Assembly: GCF_022009635.1 (NCBI RefSeq)
Contig: NZ_CP091716.1
Coordinates: forward strand, 2,929,001-2,993,000
From: Variovorax paradoxus
Lineage (GTDB): Bacteria; Pseudomonadota; Gammaproteobacteria; Burkholderiales; Burkholderiaceae_C
DNA: 64,000 nucleotides
Direction of reading: 5' to 3'
Part shown: in pieces, positions 20,232 through 29,998 of the stretch
Layout of the letters: the number at the start of each line of letters is the position of its first letter
Position numbering within the stretch: position 1 is the first letter of the stretch
Program-made: the position numbers and the translations under genes
Notes under the pieces: generated by a model
Told to the model about the DNA's origin: nothing
The model's input: only the letters and a program-made list of their open reading frames with translations
Databases searched by the model: none

Positions 20232-20603
20232 ATGGGTAGCTACGACAAGTCTTCCGCACGCACCGCGACCGCAGAGCCGCGCGCCCCGCAGCGCCGCCGG
20301 GTCCATGGTGGCTCGCCTTCCCATCCGCCGATGACGTTCGACGTCGGCCCCGTGGCCGAGGCTGCCGTTCCCGGCGCGCGGACCTGGCGCTCGACCGTGG
20401 TGGGCATGTCGCTCGGCCTTGGCATCGTGCTGGCGCTGTCCATGAAGTGGCTCATGAGCTACCAGATCGACACTGCCGAAGAGCGGCGCGTACAGCAGAA
20501 GGCGGCGCGTGCCGCGGCCGCGCGCTGTTACGAGCAGGCATCGCACGCGGCGGTGAATGCGTGCCTGAAGGACGTGGAAGCCAGGAGCGCTCCCGCCCAG
20601 TAA
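20232..20603 (+). CDS. Small single-pass membrane protein, unknown
   Basis: A possible 123-aa protein. Residues 1-55 are polar and Arg/Pro-rich; one hydrophobic segment (about 56-76, STVVGMSLGLGIVLALSMKW) is followed by an Ala/Arg-rich helix with two cysteines (RCYEQASHAAVNACLKDVE). No family is recognised. The start is uncertain: ATG at 20232 or the downstream ATG at 20331 (MTFDVGPVAEAAV). No strong ribosome-binding site is visible. It fills the space between the hydrolase and mogA on the plus strand and converges on mogA. Confidence 0.5.
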   Translation: MGSYDKSSARTATAEPRAPQRRRVHGGSPSHPPMTFDVGPVAEAAVPGARTWRSTVVGMSLGLGIVLALSMKWLMSYQIDTAEERRVQQKAARAAAARCYEQASHAAVNACLKDVEARSAPAQ

Positions 20604-20617
20604 CGCGCCGGCGCCGC

Positions 20618-21208
20618 TCAGGCGCGGGTGCGGATGGCCGATTTCGGCCGGAAGGCCTTGCAGACCGAATCGTCGGTTTCCAGGTACGGCCCGCCGATCA
20701 GGTCGATGCAGTAGGGCACCGCCGCGAAGATGCCGGGCACGAGCTGCGCGCCGCTCGCGTCCTTCAGGCCCTCGAGCGTTTCCGCGATCGACTTGGGCTG
20801 GCCCGGGAGGTTGATGATCAGGCTCTTGTCCCGGATCACCGCCACCTGGCGCGACAGGATTGCCGTGGGCACGAAGCGCAGGCTGATCTGGCGCATCTGC
20901 TCGCCGAAGCCGGGCATTTCCTTGTGCGCCACGGCCAGCGTAGCCTCGGGCGTCACGTCACGCAGGGCGGGGCCGGTGCCGCCGGTAGTCAGCACCAGCG
21001 AGCAGCCGGCGTCGACCAGCTCGATCAGCGCGGCGCTGATGCGCGCGGCCTCGTCGGGAATCAGCCGGGGCTCGAACTCGATGGGGTTCTTCAGCGCCTT
21101 GCCCAGCCATTCCTTCAGCGAGGGCAGTCCCTTGTCTTCGTAGGCGCCGCTGGAGGCGCGGTCGCTGACGGAGACGATGCCGATGCGTACCGGTTCAGGC
21201 GCGTTCAT
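20618..21208 (-). CDS. mogA: Molybdopterin adenylyltransferase
   Basis: A 196-aa MoaB/Mog-fold enzyme that adenylates molybdopterin before Mo insertion. It starts MNAPEPVRIGIVSVSDRASSG and carries the signature LVLTTGGTGPALRDVTPEA and the substrate-loop motif SLIINLPGQPKSIAETL. The product supports molybdoenzymes such as the NasA nitrate reductase encoded at the right of the window. The open frame continues upstream through REP-like DNA to 21457; that extension is rejected because it translates repeats. Confidence 0.92.
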   Translation of the reverse strand: MNAPEPVRIGIVSVSDRASSGAYEDKGLPSLKEWLGKALKNPIEFEPRLIPDEAARISAALIELVDAGCSLVLTTGGTGPALRDVTPEATLAVAHKEMPGFGEQMRQISLRFVPTAILSRQVAVIRDKSLIINLPGQPKSIAETLEGLKDASGAQLVPGIFAAVPYCIDLIGGPYLETDDSVCKAFRPKSAIRTRA

Positions 21209-21217
21209 GGAGTGGCT

Positions 21218-21314
21218 CCTTCCCCTTTCGGGGGAAGGTTGGGATGGGGGCAGGCAGAGCGCCCGATGGATGCGCCGCTTGCCCCCACCCCGGCCCTCCC
21301 CCGGAAGGGGAGGG
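21218..21314. repeat. Pair of inverted REP-like elements (BIME)
   Basis: Two hairpins, CCTTCCCC/GGGGAAGG (21218-21238) and CCCTCCCC/GGGGAGGG (21294-21314), with adjoining heads GGGATGGGGGCAGG and CTTGCCCCCACCCC that are inverted copies of each other. The unit fits entirely between mogA and darP. A related single copy lies at 59491-59521. Confidence 0.8.
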
Positions 21315-21329
21315 AGAAAGACGGGCGCT

Positions 21330-21986
21330 TCATGCGTCTTCTTCCCGGTCCTGCGCGGCCGCGGCGGCCGCATGGTCGTCGCCGCCGTGCACCGCCAGTT
21401 GGGCGCGCACGAGCTGGAAGATTTCGCGGTAGGCCTTGCCCTGGCGAGGGGCTTCACCGGCCGGGCCGGTCTTCATGTCCTTGCGGGCCTGGCGCACCAG
21501 GGCGCGCAGCTGCTGGGAGTCGGTGGCCGGGTGGGTCTCGATCCAGCCGCCCAGGGCGTCGTCGTCGGCAATCAGCCGGTCGCGCCAGCGTTCGGCCTCG
21601 TGCAGGGCGGCGGTTTCGGCCGCCGGCACGCTGGCCTGCTCCGACAGGGCCTGCCTCACGGCCTCCAGCACCTCGGGCTCGAGCTTGCGCATGAGCTTGC
21701 CGATGAACTGCATCTGGCGGCGCTTGCCCTCGAAATTGGTGATGCGCTTGGCTTCGGCGATGGCGTCGACCAGCTTTTCGTCGAGCTGGAGCGCGTCGAA
21801 CAGGCCGGCGCGCAGCGTGAGCAGTTCGCCGCCCAGCTTCTGGAGTTCGTCGCTCTCGCGCTTGAGGTCGGTGCGGCTGGCGTCGTCGGTGCCCTTGAGC
21901 TCGCGCTTGAGCTCCAGGTCGAGCTCGCTGCCTTCGGCGACGAACTGGCCACGGACGAAATAGCCTTTTTTGGGTTTGCGGGACAT
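21330..21986 (-). CDS. darP: Dual-action ribosomal maturation protein DarP (YjgA, DUF615)
   Basis: A 218-aa, highly charged alpha-helical protein starting MSRKPKKGYFVRGQFVAEGS. Homologues (YjgA/DarP) associate with late 50S precursors and assist peptidyl-transferase-centre maturation. The family core includes KRESDELQKLGGELLTL, ITNFEGKRRQMQFIGKLMR and ALVRQARKD. It is slightly longer than typical and ends in an Ala-rich tail. It is divergent from pmbA across 104 bp, an arrangement conserved in many proteobacteria. Confidence 0.92.
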   Translation of the reverse strand: MSRKPKKGYFVRGQFVAEGSELDLELKRELKGTDDASRTDLKRESDELQKLGGELLTLRAGLFDALQLDEKLVDAIAEAKRITNFEGKRRQMQFIGKLMRKLEPEVLEAVRQALSEQASVPAAETAALHEAERWRDRLIADDDALGGWIETHPATDSQQLRALVRQARKDMKTGPAGEAPRQGKAYREIFQLVRAQLAVHGGDDHAAAAAAQDREEDA

Positions 21987-22090
21987 GGAATGGATTCTGG
22001 GCCGCACCGCGCGGCGTTGCAACGCATGCAATGCGCGGTGGGAAGCAGGGGTAAACGGGGAATGGGGGGCGCAAGTATCATAGCCACCAC

Positions 22091-23461
22091 ATGACGACAT
22101 CCTCCTCGCGCGCCGATTCCGGCTTCGCCTACAGCCGCTCCTTCTTCGAAAACCTGGTCGACACGGCCTTGGCGCATGCCAAGAAGCTCGGGGCGACCGA
22201 TGCCGGCGCCGAGGCGTCCGAGGGCTGCGGCCTGAGCGTCTCCGTGCGCAAGGGCGAGCTCGAGAACGTCGAGCGCAACCGCGACAAGTCGCTGGGCATC
22301 ACGGTTTATGTGGGCCACCGCCGCGGCAACGCCAGCACTTCCGACTTCTCCGAAGGCGCCATCAAGCAGACCGTGCAGGCGGCCTACGACATCGCCCGCT
22401 TCACGGCCGAAGACCCGGTGAGCGGCCTTCCCGACGAGGAAGACATCGCCAAGGACCACCCCGAACTCGACCTGTTCCACCCCTGGGACGTGACGAGCGA
22501 GCAGGCCGCCAAGCTGGCGCTGGAATGCGAAGCGGCGGCCCTGTCGACCGACAAGCGCATCACCAACAGCGAAGGCGCGGGCGTCTCGGCCCAGCAGAGC
22601 CACTTCTTCAGCGCCCACACGCATGGTTTCCGGGGCGGCTACGCCAGCTCGCGCCACTCGATTTCGGTGGCGCCCATCGCCGGCAAGGGCGACGGCATGC
22701 AGCGCGACGCCTGGTACAGCTCCATGCGCTCGGCCGACGAGCTGGCCAGCCCGCAGGCCGTGGGCCGCTACGCCGCCGAACGGGCGCTGAGCCGCCTGAA
22801 GTCGCGCAAGATCAAGACCACCGAATGCCCGGTGCTGTTCGAGTCGCCGCTGGCCGTGGGCCTTCTGGGCGGGCTGGTGCAGGCCGTGAGCGGCGGGGCC
22901 CTGTACCGCAAGAGCAGCTTCCTGCTCGATTCGCTGGGCAAGCCCGTGCTGCCCAAGCACGTCGACGTGGCCGAAGACCCGCACGTCATGCGTGGCAAGG
23001 GCAGCTCGCCCTTCGACGACGAAGGCGTGATCACCCGGGCGCGCAAGGTGGTCGATGCCGGCCGCCTCGAAGGCTATTTCCTGTCGACCTATTCGGCCCG
23101 CAAGCTGGGCATGAAGACCACCGGCAATGCCGGCGGCTCGCACAACCTGACGCTGAGCTCGCGCCTGACCAAGCACACCGACGACCTCGACGCCATGCTC
23201 GCCAAGCTGGGCACCGGCCTCTTCGTGATCGAGCTGATGGGCCAGGGCGTGAACTACGTGACCGGCGACTACTCGCGCGGCGCCAGCGGCTTCTGGGTCG
23301 AGAAGGGCAAGATCGCCTTCCCGGTGCAGGAGATCACCATCGCCGGCAACCTGAAGGACATGCTCATGGGCATCGAGGCCATCGGGGCCGACGCCTACAC
23401 CTTCGGCGCCAAGACCACCGGCTCGGTGCTGGTGAACCGCATGAAGGTGGCCGGCGCCTGA
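22091..23461 (+). CDS. pmbA: Metalloprotease PmbA/TldE
   Basis: A 456-aa member of the TldD/PmbA family, partner of TldD in a cytoplasmic zinc-protease complex that processes modified peptides and CcdA-like substrates. Conserved blocks include GLSVSVRKGELENVERNRDKS, NSEGAGVSAQQS, GNAGGSHNLTL and the C-terminal ELMGQGVNYVTGDYSRGASG. The TldE/PmbA subunit lacks the HExxxH zinc motif of TldD, as here. Length is normal for the family. Confidence 0.94.
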   Translation: MTTSSSRADSGFAYSRSFFENLVDTALAHAKKLGATDAGAEASEGCGLSVSVRKGELENVERNRDKSLGITVYVGHRRGNASTSDFSEGAIKQTVQAAYDIARFTAEDPVSGLPDEEDIAKDHPELDLFHPWDVTSEQAAKLALECEAAALSTDKRITNSEGAGVSAQQSHFFSAHTHGFRGGYASSRHSISVAPIAGKGDGMQRDAWYSSMRSADELASPQAVGRYAAERALSRLKSRKIKTTECPVLFESPLAVGLLGGLVQAVSGGALYRKSSFLLDSLGKPVLPKHVDVAEDPHVMRGKGSSPFDDEGVITRARKVVDAGRLEGYFLSTYSARKLGMKTTGNAGGSHNLTLSSRLTKHTDDLDAMLAKLGTGLFVIELMGQGVNYVTGDYSRGASGFWVEKGKIAFPVQEITIAGNLKDMLMGIEAIGADAYTFGAKTTGSVLVNRMKVAGA

Positions 23462-23520
23462 GGCGCTGAGGCCCTGAGGCCGTCATCCCTGCCGGCCACC
23501 GCGCGAAGGCTCGTCCCACC

Positions 23521-24471
23521 ATGAGGCACAACGCAGCGCGCAAGCCGGAACTGGAGCACGAGCTGCTGCGGGACCCCCGGCTGGGCTTCGAGCCGGCGGC
23601 CGGCAGCTCGGTGCGCTGCCTGCAGCACGGCGTGCCCTGGCCCTTCGACTGCTGGCACTACCACGACGAATACGAGCTGCAGTGCATCAACCGCAGCAGC
23701 GGCGACGCCTTCGTGGGCGACCACATCGGCCGCTTCGAGCCCGGCTACGTCGCCTTGGTGGGCGCCCGGCTGCCGCACACATGGATATCGCACGACGTGC
23801 CGCCCGAGGGCATCGCCGAGCGCAGCATGGTCATCCATTTCCGCGACGAGCCGCTGCGCAAGGGCACCGACCTGTTCCCGGAGTTGAAGGCGGTGCTGCC
23901 GATGCTCGACCGCGCGAAGCTGGGCATCGAGTTCTTCGGCATCCATGCCCTGGTGCGCGAACGTTTCCTGCAGGTGCAGGCCAAGGAGGGCATGGCCCGG
24001 CTGGCCGAGTTCATCGGCCTGCTGCACGAGCTGGCCCGCTGGCCCGACTGGCGCCAGATTTCGAGCACCGCCGAGCCGGCCGGCGAAGACCCCAGCGCCA
24101 ACACACGCATGCGCCGCGTGCTCGACTACCTCGACCAGCACCTGACCGAAGAGCTGTCGCTGCCCGCCGTGTGCGCCGTGGCCAACATGGCCGAAAGCAG
24201 CTTCTCGCGCTACTTTCACAAGCACATGGGTGCCACCTTCACCGACTTCGTCACGCGACTGCGCATCGCCAAGGCCTGCGAGATGCTGCAGACCTCCGAC
24301 CGGCTGGTGAGCGACATCTGCTACGAGGTCGGCTTCGCCAACCTGGCGAACTTCAACCGCCGCTTCCTGCAGCTCAAGGGCATGACCCCGTCGGCCTACC
24401 GCTACCAGGCGCAGGACCGCTTCGGCCTGCGCAGCGGCCGGCACACGCCGCCACCGCTGACGGCGGCCTGA
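23521..24471 (+). CDS. AraC-family transcriptional regulator of the polyol cluster
   Basis: A 316-aa regulator. The N-terminal half is a cupin-like sensor domain (WHYHDEYELQCI, GARLPHTW); the C-terminal half (about residues 195-295) holds two HTH motifs (LSLPAVCAVANMAESSFSRYF and VSDICYEVGFANLANFNRRFL). Immediate position in front of a sugar/polyol ABC operon in the same direction suggests it controls that operon, as MtlR-type regulators do for mannitol/sorbitol uptake. No strong ribosome-binding site precedes the ATG. Confidence 0.85.
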   Translation: MRHNAARKPELEHELLRDPRLGFEPAAGSSVRCLQHGVPWPFDCWHYHDEYELQCINRSSGDAFVGDHIGRFEPGYVALVGARLPHTWISHDVPPEGIAERSMVIHFRDEPLRKGTDLFPELKAVLPMLDRAKLGIEFFGIHALVRERFLQVQAKEGMARLAEFIGLLHELARWPDWRQISSTAEPAGEDPSANTRMRRVLDYLDQHLTEELSLPAVCAVANMAESSFSRYFHKHMGATFTDFVTRLRIAKACEMLQTSDRLVSDICYEVGFANLANFNRRFLQLKGMTPSAYRYQAQDRFGLRSGRHTPPPLTAA

Positions 24472-24498
24472 TGCCCGCCTGATACCCGCCTGATACGG
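24466..24498. repeat. Three 11-bp direct repeats at the end of the AraC gene
   Basis: GCCTGAT recurs at 24466, 24477 and 24488 with an 11-bp period (consensus CCCGCCTGATA). The first copy contains the AraC stop codon. The helical period would suit side-by-side binding of an AraC-type protein. Confidence 0.5.
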
Positions 24499-24521
24499 GG
24501 CTGCCCGACCTCGGCAAAACC

Positions 24522-24534
24522 CCACCCCGGGTGG
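24522..24534. promoter_or_regulatory. Palindrome upstream of the sugar ABC operon
   Basis: CCACCCCGGGTGG is a perfect 13-bp palindrome, 126 bp before the binding-protein gene, with an AT-richer stretch after it (ATCAAAATACC). It may be an operator or a weak hairpin; there is no T-tract. Confidence 0.3.
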
Positions 24535-24660
24535 TCATCAAAATACCAGTCGCCCGGCTGGCCTGTACGCGATGGCCGGCCCGTGCTGCCTACGCTTCCT
24601 CCCACCTGTCCGCGCCCCGATCCGGGGGCAATCCAGGGCAGGCTCACAGGAGACAAAGCG

Positions 24661-25947
24661 ATGACGGCTATTCACAACCCGATCCGGTCGACCGGTTGCG
24701 CGCTGCTGCTGGCGGTGCTGGCCGCCTGGGGCGCCACGGCCCAGGCCCAGCAGGTCTGCAAGGAGGACGTGCGCGTCCTGTCCCAGCCCCGTGACGGGCT
24801 GACCCTGCTCGAAAAGTACAAGGACGAGTTCAAGGCCCTCAGCGGCGCCTCGTTCAACATCGACAACCTCAACGAGAACGACCGCCGCACCAAGACCCGC
24901 GCCGACGCCTCGACGGTGGGCAAGTACAACGTGTACTACGTCGACGAGGCCAACGTGCCGCTGTTCGCCCAGTCGAAGTGGATCGTGCCGCTGGCCAGGT
25001 ACTACCCCGCCGACTACGACTATGCCGACTTCGACCCCGGCCGCCAGAAGGTCGCCACCTTCGACGGCCAGGCCTGGTTCGCGCCGCTCACCGGCGGCGG
25101 CGACCTGCTGGTCTACCGCAAAGACCTGCTCGAGAAGGCCGGCATCAAGCCGCCGACTACGCTGGAGGAATTTGCCGAGGCCGCGAAGAAGCTCAACGAC
25201 CCGGCCAACGGCGTCTACGGCGTGGCGTTGCGCGGCCAGCGCGGCTCGGGCGCCAACGTGTGGCGCTGGATGCCGTTCTTCCGCGGCTACGGCGGCCAGT
25301 GGTTCGACGGCGACAAGCCCGTGTTCGACTCGCCCGCCGCGGTGAAGGCCACGCAGACCTATCTCGATCTCTTCAAGTATTCCGCGCCCGGCACCAAGAC
25401 CGGCGGCTGGGACGAAGCCACCGGCGCTTTCCTCGCGGGCAAGGTGGCGATGCTGATCGAATCGACGCCGCTGGCCGGCAATGCGCTCGACCCGAAGATG
25501 TCGACCGTGATCGGCAAGGTCGCCTACCTGCCGCCGCCTTCGCCATTGACCGGCGGCGGCTACGGCCACGGGCTGGCCATCGGCGCCAAGGCCAACAAGA
25601 CCGAGGAAGCGAAGAAGTGCGCGGGCCTGTTCGTGGCCTGGGCCACCTCGAAGAAGCAGGAGCAGCGCCGCCTCGCGGAAGGCCAGTTCGGCGAGCTCAA
25701 CCGCACCAGCGTGCTGTCCAGCCCCGAGTTCGCCAAGCGCTACGGCGCCGACCTGGGCAAGGCGCTGGCCGACACCGGCAAGCTCACGGCCGTGAACTTC
25801 TGGCAGGACCCGGCCTGGCCCGACCTCGGCGACCGCTGGGGGATCATCCTGGAAGAGCTGATCACCGGCTCGCGCACCGACATCAAGGGCGGGCTCGACG
25901 AACTCGACGCCTACGCCAAGCAGCTGGTCGCGCGGCGCAAGAAGTAA
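24661..25947 (+). CDS. Sugar/polyol ABC transporter substrate-binding protein
   Basis: A 428-aa periplasmic binding protein of extracellular solute-binding family 1, with a signal peptide cleaved about AQAQQ (residue 29). Typical cluster-D features are the hinge LTGGGDLLVYRKDLLEKAGIKPPTTLEEF and FLAGKVAMLIES. The AGGAG before the ATG is optimal. It is the first gene of an operon with two permeases, an ATPase and a polyol dehydrogenase, so polyols such as xylitol, sorbitol or mannitol are likely ligands; this is from context, not from the binding site. Confidence 0.9.
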   Translation: MTAIHNPIRSTGCALLLAVLAAWGATAQAQQVCKEDVRVLSQPRDGLTLLEKYKDEFKALSGASFNIDNLNENDRRTKTRADASTVGKYNVYYVDEANVPLFAQSKWIVPLARYYPADYDYADFDPGRQKVATFDGQAWFAPLTGGGDLLVYRKDLLEKAGIKPPTTLEEFAEAAKKLNDPANGVYGVALRGQRGSGANVWRWMPFFRGYGGQWFDGDKPVFDSPAAVKATQTYLDLFKYSAPGTKTGGWDEATGAFLAGKVAMLIESTPLAGNALDPKMSTVIGKVAYLPPPSPLTGGGYGHGLAIGAKANKTEEAKKCAGLFVAWATSKKQEQRRLAEGQFGELNRTSVLSSPEFAKRYGADLGKALADTGKLTAVNFWQDPAWPDLGDRWGIILEELITGSRTDIKGGLDELDAYAKQLVARRKK

Positions 25948-26831
25948 TGGCGCCCAGGGAGAAAAGAAGGAAGACGACGCGGCTGCCGCTCGTCTTCATC
26001 GGGCCCGGGCTGCTGGTGCTGGCGGTGCTGGCACTGGTACCCACGCTCTTCGCCATCGGCATCTCGCTGCAGGACCGTGAACTGGGGCAGGCGGATACGG
26101 GCTGGGTCTGGTTCTCGAACTACATCCAGCTGTTCTCGGACCGGCGCTTTCTGAACTCCGTGCGCGTGTCGTTGGTGTGGGAAGTGCTGACCGTCAGCGC
26201 CACCATGGGCCTCGCGGTGCTGCTGGGCGTATTGCTGCACCAGTGCACCACGCCGCGCTGGCGCAACGTGCTGTCGATGCTGTTCATCGTGCCGGTGCTG
26301 CTGCCGCGCGTGTCGGCGGCCTTCGTGTGGAAGTTCGCCTTCCATCCGCTGTTCGGCCTGCTGACGTATCCCTACAAGGCCATCACCGGCGAACCGCTGG
26401 ACCTGCTGGCCAGCCCGCTCACGGCGCTGTTCACCGTGGCCTTCGTGGACGTGTGGCAGTGGGGGCTGTTCTTCGCCGTCATCGTGCTCAAGCTGCTCGA
26501 AACCTTGCCGCCGCAGCCCTTCGAGGCCGCGCGCATGGACCACGCCAGGACCTGGGAGGTCTACGCCTACGTGGCGCTGCCGATGCTGAAGGCGCCGCTC
26601 GTGAGCCTGACTTTCGTGAAGATGGTCGAGTCGCTGCGCGCCTTCGACCTGATCTACGTGATGACGCGCGGCGGGCCCGGCATCTCGACCGAGACGCTGG
26701 ACATGTACGCCTTCTCGCAAGGCTTCATCGAGTCGGGCCGTATCTCATATGCCTCGGGCATGGCGGTGCTGATGATGGTCGCCTCGACCGTCGCGTTCAC
26801 CTACATCTGGAAATGGACGCGGCCGAAATGA
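25947..26831 (+). CDS. Sugar ABC transporter permease (MalF type)
   Basis: A 294-aa inner-membrane permease with six predicted TM helices. The EAA loop reads EAARMDHARTWEVYAYVALPMLKAP. Translation is coupled to the preceding gene: the stop and start overlap in TAATG. A positively charged N-terminus (MAPREKRRKTTRLP) sets the cytoplasmic side. The first of the two permeases of the polyol importer. Confidence 0.9.
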   Translation: MAPREKRRKTTRLPLVFIGPGLLVLAVLALVPTLFAIGISLQDRELGQADTGWVWFSNYIQLFSDRRFLNSVRVSLVWEVLTVSATMGLAVLLGVLLHQCTTPRWRNVLSMLFIVPVLLPRVSAAFVWKFAFHPLFGLLTYPYKAITGEPLDLLASPLTALFTVAFVDVWQWGLFFAVIVLKLLETLPPQPFEAARMDHARTWEVYAYVALPMLKAPLVSLTFVKMVESLRAFDLIYVMTRGGPGISTETLDMYAFSQGFIESGRISYASGMAVLMMVASTVAFTYIWKWTRPK

Positions 26832-27666
26832 GCGCTGTCGCAAAGAAGAAGATTTCCGTCGGCACGCTGTTCGCGCGGCTCGTGCTCATCGTCGCCGGGC
26901 TCTCCGCGCTGGTGCCCGTGCTCTGGACCTTCTTGAACTCGTTCAAGAACCGGGTGGACATCGTCTCGGCGGTGCCCAAGCTGTTCTTCACGCCGACGCT
27001 GGAGAACTACGTCTATGTGCTCAGCCGCGAGGCGGTGGCGCAGGGTTTGGTCAACTCCATCGTGGTGGTGGGGGCGGCGGTGATCGTTGGCGCCTTGCTG
27101 GGCCTGCCGGCCGCCTATGCGCTCGCGCGCTATCCGCTGCGCTGGGCCGACGACATCCAGTTCTTCGTGCTGTCGATGCGCTTCCTGCCGCCCGTGGCCG
27201 TGGCCATTCCGCTCATGGTGATCTGGCTGCAGCTGGAGCTGTACGACACGCGCTTCGCGTTGATCGTCACCTACACGCTGCTCACGCTCTCGACCGTGAT
27301 CTGGCTCGCCATACCCGCCTTCAAGGCCGTGCCCAAGGAGGTGGAGGAGGCGGGCCGCGTGGACGGCTACGGCCCCTACGCGATCTTCTTCAAGGTGGCG
27401 CTGCCGATTGCGGCGCGCTCGCTGGTCGGCGCCATCGCCTTCGGCTTCGTGCTGGTGTGGAACGAGTTCCTCATCGCGCTGATGCTCACCACGTCGGACG
27501 CCAAGACGCTGCCCATCGTGGCGTCGGAGCTGAGCCAGCTCGGGCGCGACGTGCCGTGGGGCATCCTGAATGCCTCGGTCATCCTGCTGTCGCTGCCGCC
27601 GCTGCTGATGGTCGGCGTGCTCAGCGGTTTTCTCAACGCCGCGTTCAAGCGCAAGCGCGACGCCGC

Positions 27667-27670
<4 letters not shown>
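26828..27670 (+). CDS. Sugar ABC transporter permease (MalG type)
   Basis: A 280-aa permease with six TM helices; the EAA loop EEAGRVDGYGPYAIFFKVALP is complete. The start overlaps the first permease in an ATGA. The ATG at 26828 was preferred to in-frame codons just upstream because of this coupling. Its partner is the MalF-type protein directly before it. Confidence 0.9.
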
Positions 27671-28806
<1,136 letters not shown>

Positions 28807-28835
28807 CAACCGACACACCTTCGAGGACGAAAGAA

Positions 28836-29885
28836 ATGAAAGCACTGGTTCTGGAAAAGGCGCACGAGCTCCGGCTGCGCGACGTGGAGCTTCCCCTGGA
28901 AATGGGACCGCGCGACGTGAAGATCCGCATGCACACGGTGGGCGTGTGCGGCAGCGACGTTCACTACTACCAGCATGGCGGCATCGGCCCCTACGTGGTG
29001 GACGAGCCCATGGTCCTGGGCCACGAGGCCTCTGGCGTGGTGGCCGAAGTGGGCGCGGAGGTGACGCACCTGAAGCCCGGCGACCGCGTGTGCATGGAGC
29101 CCGGCATTCCCCGGATGGATTCGCGCGCCACGCTAGAAGGTATCTACAACCTCGACCCGGCCGTGCGCTTCTGGGCGACGCCGCCGATTCACGGTTGCCT
29201 CACGCCCTTCGTGGTGCATCCCGCGGCCTTCACTTTCCGGCTGCCCGACAACGTGAGCTTCGGCGAGGGTGCCATCGTCGAGCCGCTGGCCATCGGCCTG
29301 CAGGCCGCGAAGAAGGCGGCGCTGAAGCCGGGCGACGTGGCGGTGGTCATCGGCGCCGGCACCATCGGCGCGATGACGGCGCTGGCCGCGCTCGCGGGCG
29401 GCGCGGCGCGCGTGATCCTCGCGGACCTCGTGCCCGAGAAGCTCGCGCTGTTCGCGCACAACCCGGCAGTGACCACCGTCGACGTGCGCAATGCGAGTCT
29501 TGCCGACACGGTGAAGGCTTCGACCGGCGGCTGGGGCGCCAACGTGGTGTTCGAGGCCAGCGGCAGCGCGCGTGCATTCGACAACATCTTCGAGCTGCTG
29601 TGCCCCGGCGGCTGCCTGGTGATGGTGGGCATACCCGCCGACAAGGTGGCTTTCGACATCGTGGCCATCCAGGCGAAGGAGGCGCGCATCGAATCGGTGT
29701 TCCGCTACGCCAACATCTTTCCGCGCGCTCTGGCGTTGATCGCCTCGGGGCAGGTCGACGTGAAGCCTTTCATCTCGCGCACCTTCGCGTTCGAGGACGG
29801 CGTGAAAGCCTTCGAGGAAGCGGCCGCGGGACGCGCGACCGACGTGAAGATCCAGATCGAGTTTCCGGAGCCAGCCGCGGCCTGA
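28836..29885 (+). CDS. Xylitol/sorbitol-type medium-chain dehydrogenase
   Basis: A 349-aa NAD-dependent polyol dehydrogenase (zinc MDR). The catalytic-zinc ligands are Cys38 (GVCGSD), His63 and Glu64 (LGHEASG); the nucleotide fold is [11 protein letters not shown]. The active-site region [15 protein letters not shown] matches D-xylulose reductases. The lobe that normally carries four structural-zinc cysteines reads [15 protein letters not shown] and has none, as in some bacterial xylitol dehydrogenases. It follows the ABC ATPase by 29 bp with GAGGACGAAAG before the ATG, so the imported polyol would be oxidised to a ketose. Confidence 0.88.
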   Translation: MKALVLEKAHELRLRDVELPLEMGPRDVKIRMHTVGVCGSDVHYYQHGGIGPYVVDEPMVLGHEASGVVAEVGAEVTHLKPGDRVCMEPGIPRMDSRATLEGIYNLDPAVRFWATPPIHGCLTPFVVHPAAFTFRLPDNVSFGEGAIVEPLAIGLQAAKKAALKPGDVAVVIGAGTIGAMTALAALAGGAARVILADLVPEKLALFAHNPAVTTVDVRNASLADTVKASTGGWGANVVFEASGSARAFDNIFELLCPGGCLVMVGIPADKVAFDIVAIQAKEARIESVFRYANIFPRALALIASGQVDVKPFISRTFAFEDGVKAFEEAAAGRATDVKIQIEFPEPAAA

Positions 29886-29967
29886 GGGCTTCAGCGTTTC
29901 TTCAGCGAACGGGTTCCGGGCAAGGGGAAATGCCGGGGGGCGCGGCGCGCATGCGCGGCTAAAGTGA

Positions 29968-29985
29968 CCGGGTTTTGCCACCCGG
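29968..29985 (+). promoter_or_regulatory. Hairpin over the ribosome-binding site of the SDR gene
   Basis: CCGGGT (29968-29973) pairs perfectly with ACCCGG (29980-29985). The right arm includes the first Gs of GGAG (29984-29987), 11 nt before the ATG at 29999, so the stem could mask the ribosome-binding site. A 12-bp palindrome CGCGCATGCGCG lies just upstream (29946-29957). Confidence 0.4.
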
Positions 29986-29998
29986 AGCCATCGCGTCC

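Noticed and set aside
21218..21314. The REP hairpins as intrinsic terminators of mogA or darP
   Set aside because: Stems are GC-rich but no T-tract follows on either strand, and the heads are repeated elsewhere.
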